Source: Anaerotruncus massiliensis (ex Togo et al. 2026) (GTDB taxonomy: Bacteria > Bacillota > Clostridia > Oscillospirales > Ruminococcaceae). Taken from it: a DNA stretch of 64,000 nt. Made by a program: the position numbers and the translations under genes. Location of the stretch: NCBI RefSeq assembly GCF_900199635.1, contig NZ_LT962687.1, positions 182,860 to 246,859 on the forward strand. The letters run 5' to 3'. The notes under the pieces are model-generated. The model saw only the letters and a program-made list of their open reading frames with translations. It searched no databases and was not told the origin of the DNA. Numbering within the stretch: the stretch's first letter is position 1; each line of letters starts with the position of its first letter. Below, piece by piece: positions 62,983 to 64,000 of this stretch.

Positions 62983-63209
62983 CAGGGGTTGGGGTCCCCG
63001 ACCGAGCCGTCCCCCTTCAACTCGTGGAAAACCTTGTGGTCGTTCCGGCCGTTTTCGATGACCGGGCGGACGTGGGCCTTCCCATGCTTGGCCTTGCCCT
63101 GGATTTCAGGGACGGGGGAGACTTCGTTCTTCGGGAAGCGGCTGATGTGGTTGCTTTCCGTCCCGTGCGGCTCGCGCGGGTCGGGGCGGCGCATTCCGGG
63201 TTTTGGCAT
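62982..63209 (-). CDS. Small Pro/Lys/His-rich protein of unknown function (75 residues)
   Basis: Starts MPKPGMRRPDPREPHGTES and contains VSPVPEIQGKAKHGKAHVRP. Predicted disordered and basic. AAGGAGGGG overlaps the stop of the upstream 44-residue gene, so the two are translationally linked. I do not recognise a domain. Its small, polar, lysine-rich make-up would suit a spore or nucleic-acid-associated protein, but that is speculation. Confidence 0.6.
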   Translation of the reverse strand: MPKPGMRRPDPREPHGTESNHISRFPKNEVSPVPEIQGKAKHGKAHVRPVIENGRNDHKVFHELKGDGSVGDPNP

Positions 63210-63222
63210 GGCGGTCCCCTCC

Positions 63223-63357
63223 TTACACGTCGTCCGGTTTGACCGAATGTTTTTTGGCGTTCCGGTTGTGGTTCTGGTTTTCGCGGGTGAGGGGAGTCTG
63301 GCCGTTGCACTTTTTCCTGCGGACCTCTTTTTTGTCCGGCTGGCTGTCCTTTGGCAT
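63223..63357 (-). CDS. Very small basic protein (44 residues)
   Basis: MPKDSQPDKKEVRRKKCNGQ then TPLTRENQNHNRNAKKHSVK and PDDV. Highly basic and polar, one Cys, no hydrophobic core. The ribosome site GAGGTGAT is followed by a proper ATG, and the stop codon merges with the next ribosome site (TAAGGAGG). Likely an operon with the 75-residue gene. Function unknown; it could bind nucleic acid. Confidence 0.55.
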   Translation of the reverse strand: MPKDSQPDKKEVRRKKCNGQTPLTRENQNHNRNAKKHSVKPDDV

Positions 63358-63360
63358 ACG

Positions 63361-63386
63361 ATCACCTCGGGAATAGAATTCCCCGG
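63361..63386 (-). repeat. 26-bp leader repeat with hairpin, copy 2
   Basis: Matches 62168-62193 at 25 of 26 bases. GGGAAT-TCT-ATTCCC stem then GAGGTGAT before the 44-residue gene. Confidence 0.65.
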
Positions 63387-63420
63387 AGGCGGAAAATTAA
63401 CCGTCCGCGCGCCGCCGAAA

Positions 63421-63903
63421 TCAGTTTTTGACGCTTTCCACAATTTTGACCAGCTGCTCCTTCGAAAGCGGGGAGGCGGCATGGAGGGAATAGGAGAACG
63501 CGTCGTCCTGCCAGACGGCGAGTGACCGGGACCCGTCGGCGCCCTTCATGAGGACGGAATTCCCGTTGACGTCGGCGGTTTCCTCCTCGTCGTAGACATT
63601 GTAATCGCCGCTGATATCGGAGCCGCCGGCCTTCCCGCAGCGGTAGGTCAGGTCGTTCCGACCGTCGGTGTAGATGAGCTGGATGGTGCTTTTCGCGATG
63701 GTCGTGACGGCCTCGAGCGTATATCCTTCGGGCAGCTCGGCGGGCGTCGGGATTTCAAATCCTGCGGCGGCCTGCGCGTCCTCGAGCGTTTCGTATTCCT
63801 CGATGGGGTTCGGAAGCTGGCTCTCGGCGGGCTTCTGCCCCGCACAGGCGGAGAGCATGGACAGGGCGATAACGGCGGCCAGGCAAATTATCCATTTTTT
63901 CAT
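63421..63903 (-). CDS. Lipoprotein with DUF4367-like domain
   Basis: 160 residues. Signal peptide MKKWIICLAAVIALSMLSAC with lipobox LSAC (Cys20). Downstream, AAAGFEIPTPAELPEGYTLE and TIQLIYTDGRNDLTYRCGKA match the DUF4367 pattern found in anti-sigma-like and sporulation-related exported proteins; LAVWQDDAFSYSL and a final helix follow. Anchored outside the membrane. Function unknown. RBS AAAGGAGC. Confidence 0.78.
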   Translation of the reverse strand: MKKWIICLAAVIALSMLSACAGQKPAESQLPNPIEEYETLEDAQAAAGFEIPTPAELPEGYTLEAVTTIAKSTIQLIYTDGRNDLTYRCGKAGGSDISGDYNVYDEEETADVNGNSVLMKGADGSRSLAVWQDDAFSYSLHAASPLSKEQLVKIVESVKN

Positions 63904-63974
63904 TGCGGATGCTCCTTTCAGAGGATAGGTGCCGGAAGCGCGGCGGTTTCCTGCATGGACGCGAAAAAGAAAGG

Positions 63975-64000
63975 CGGGGCGGTTCCCGGGAACCGCCCCG
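63975..64000 (-). terminator. Perfect 26-bp palindrome at the right edge, probable terminator of a gene beyond the window
   Basis: CGGGGCGGTTCCC/GGGAACCGCCCCG, followed on the minus strand by CCTTTCTTTTT. Confidence 0.6.

Overview
The window looks like part of the chromosome of a G+C-rich, gut-type Clostridium relative (class Clostridia, probably Oscillospiraceae/Ruminococcaceae). This is inferred from Firmicutes-style AGGAGG/GAGGTGA ribosome sites and TTGACA/TATAAT promoters in a GC-rich background, a TrmL/DegV/glycolysis/Tex core gene set, a ROK repressor and GntR-controlled sugar cluster, and a preQ1-I riboswitch on a QueT-type ECF gene. No 16S rRNA is present, so the genus is not established.

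Layout. (1) 1-5080, minus strand: a phage head module (small and large terminase, portal, prohead protease, HK97-type capsid protein) running off the left edge. (2) 5.2-14.4 kb, plus: core genes trmL, a degV gene, the glycolytic genes pgk-tpiA-gpmI, initiator tRNA-Met, three small proteins and tex. (3) 14.4-15.7 kb: a gene-free mosaic of hairpin repeats (locus A). (4) 15.7-24.7 kb: a B12/radical-SAM protein, an NhaC antiporter, a CsbB/YfhO-like glycosyltransferase pair, an HD nucleotidase, an ECF S component and a small membrane protein. (5) 24.7-53.5 kb: a large carbohydrate island. It has a GntR regulator, a xylose-type ABC transporter, a ROK repressor, three zinc dehydrogenases, a sugar-acid dehydratase of the enolase superfamily, a DapA-type aldolase, an aldo-keto reductase, a transaldolase-like protein, two TIM-barrel epimerases, SDR and Gfo/Idh/MocA dehydrogenases, two paralogous aldehyde dehydrogenases, two FGGY kinases, a PfkB kinase, a class II (fuculose-type) aldolase, an FBA-type aldolase and an MFS carrier. 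(6) 53.5-58.1 kb, minus: glnS, gltX, yqgF and a histidine phosphatase. (7) 58.2-64 kb: a riboswitch-controlled queT, a ferredoxin, many very small genes on the minus strand, and a second copy of the hairpin-repeat mosaic (locus B) that brackets an XRE regulator and a divergent 49-residue ORF.

How parts may work together. The carbohydrate island holds enzymes for two cleavage logics side by side. One is non-phosphorylative: dehydrogenase, acid dehydratase, KDG-type aldolase, aldehyde dehydrogenase. The other is phosphorylative: polyol dehydrogenase, FGGY or PfkB kinase, class II aldolase. This suggests uptake of polyols, sugar acids or rare sugars, but the substrate cannot be read from sequence. 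An inverted repeat TTATTAT...ATAATAA lies at three promoters of the island, including that of the ROK gene, and is a candidate ROK operator.

The most unusual signal is the repeat family at 14.4-15.5 kb and 60.2-61.6 kb. A roughly 70-76-nt element occurs four times (two forward, two reverse). Differences between copies fall largely in loops or as paired, compensatory changes in stems, so base pairing appears to be under selection.
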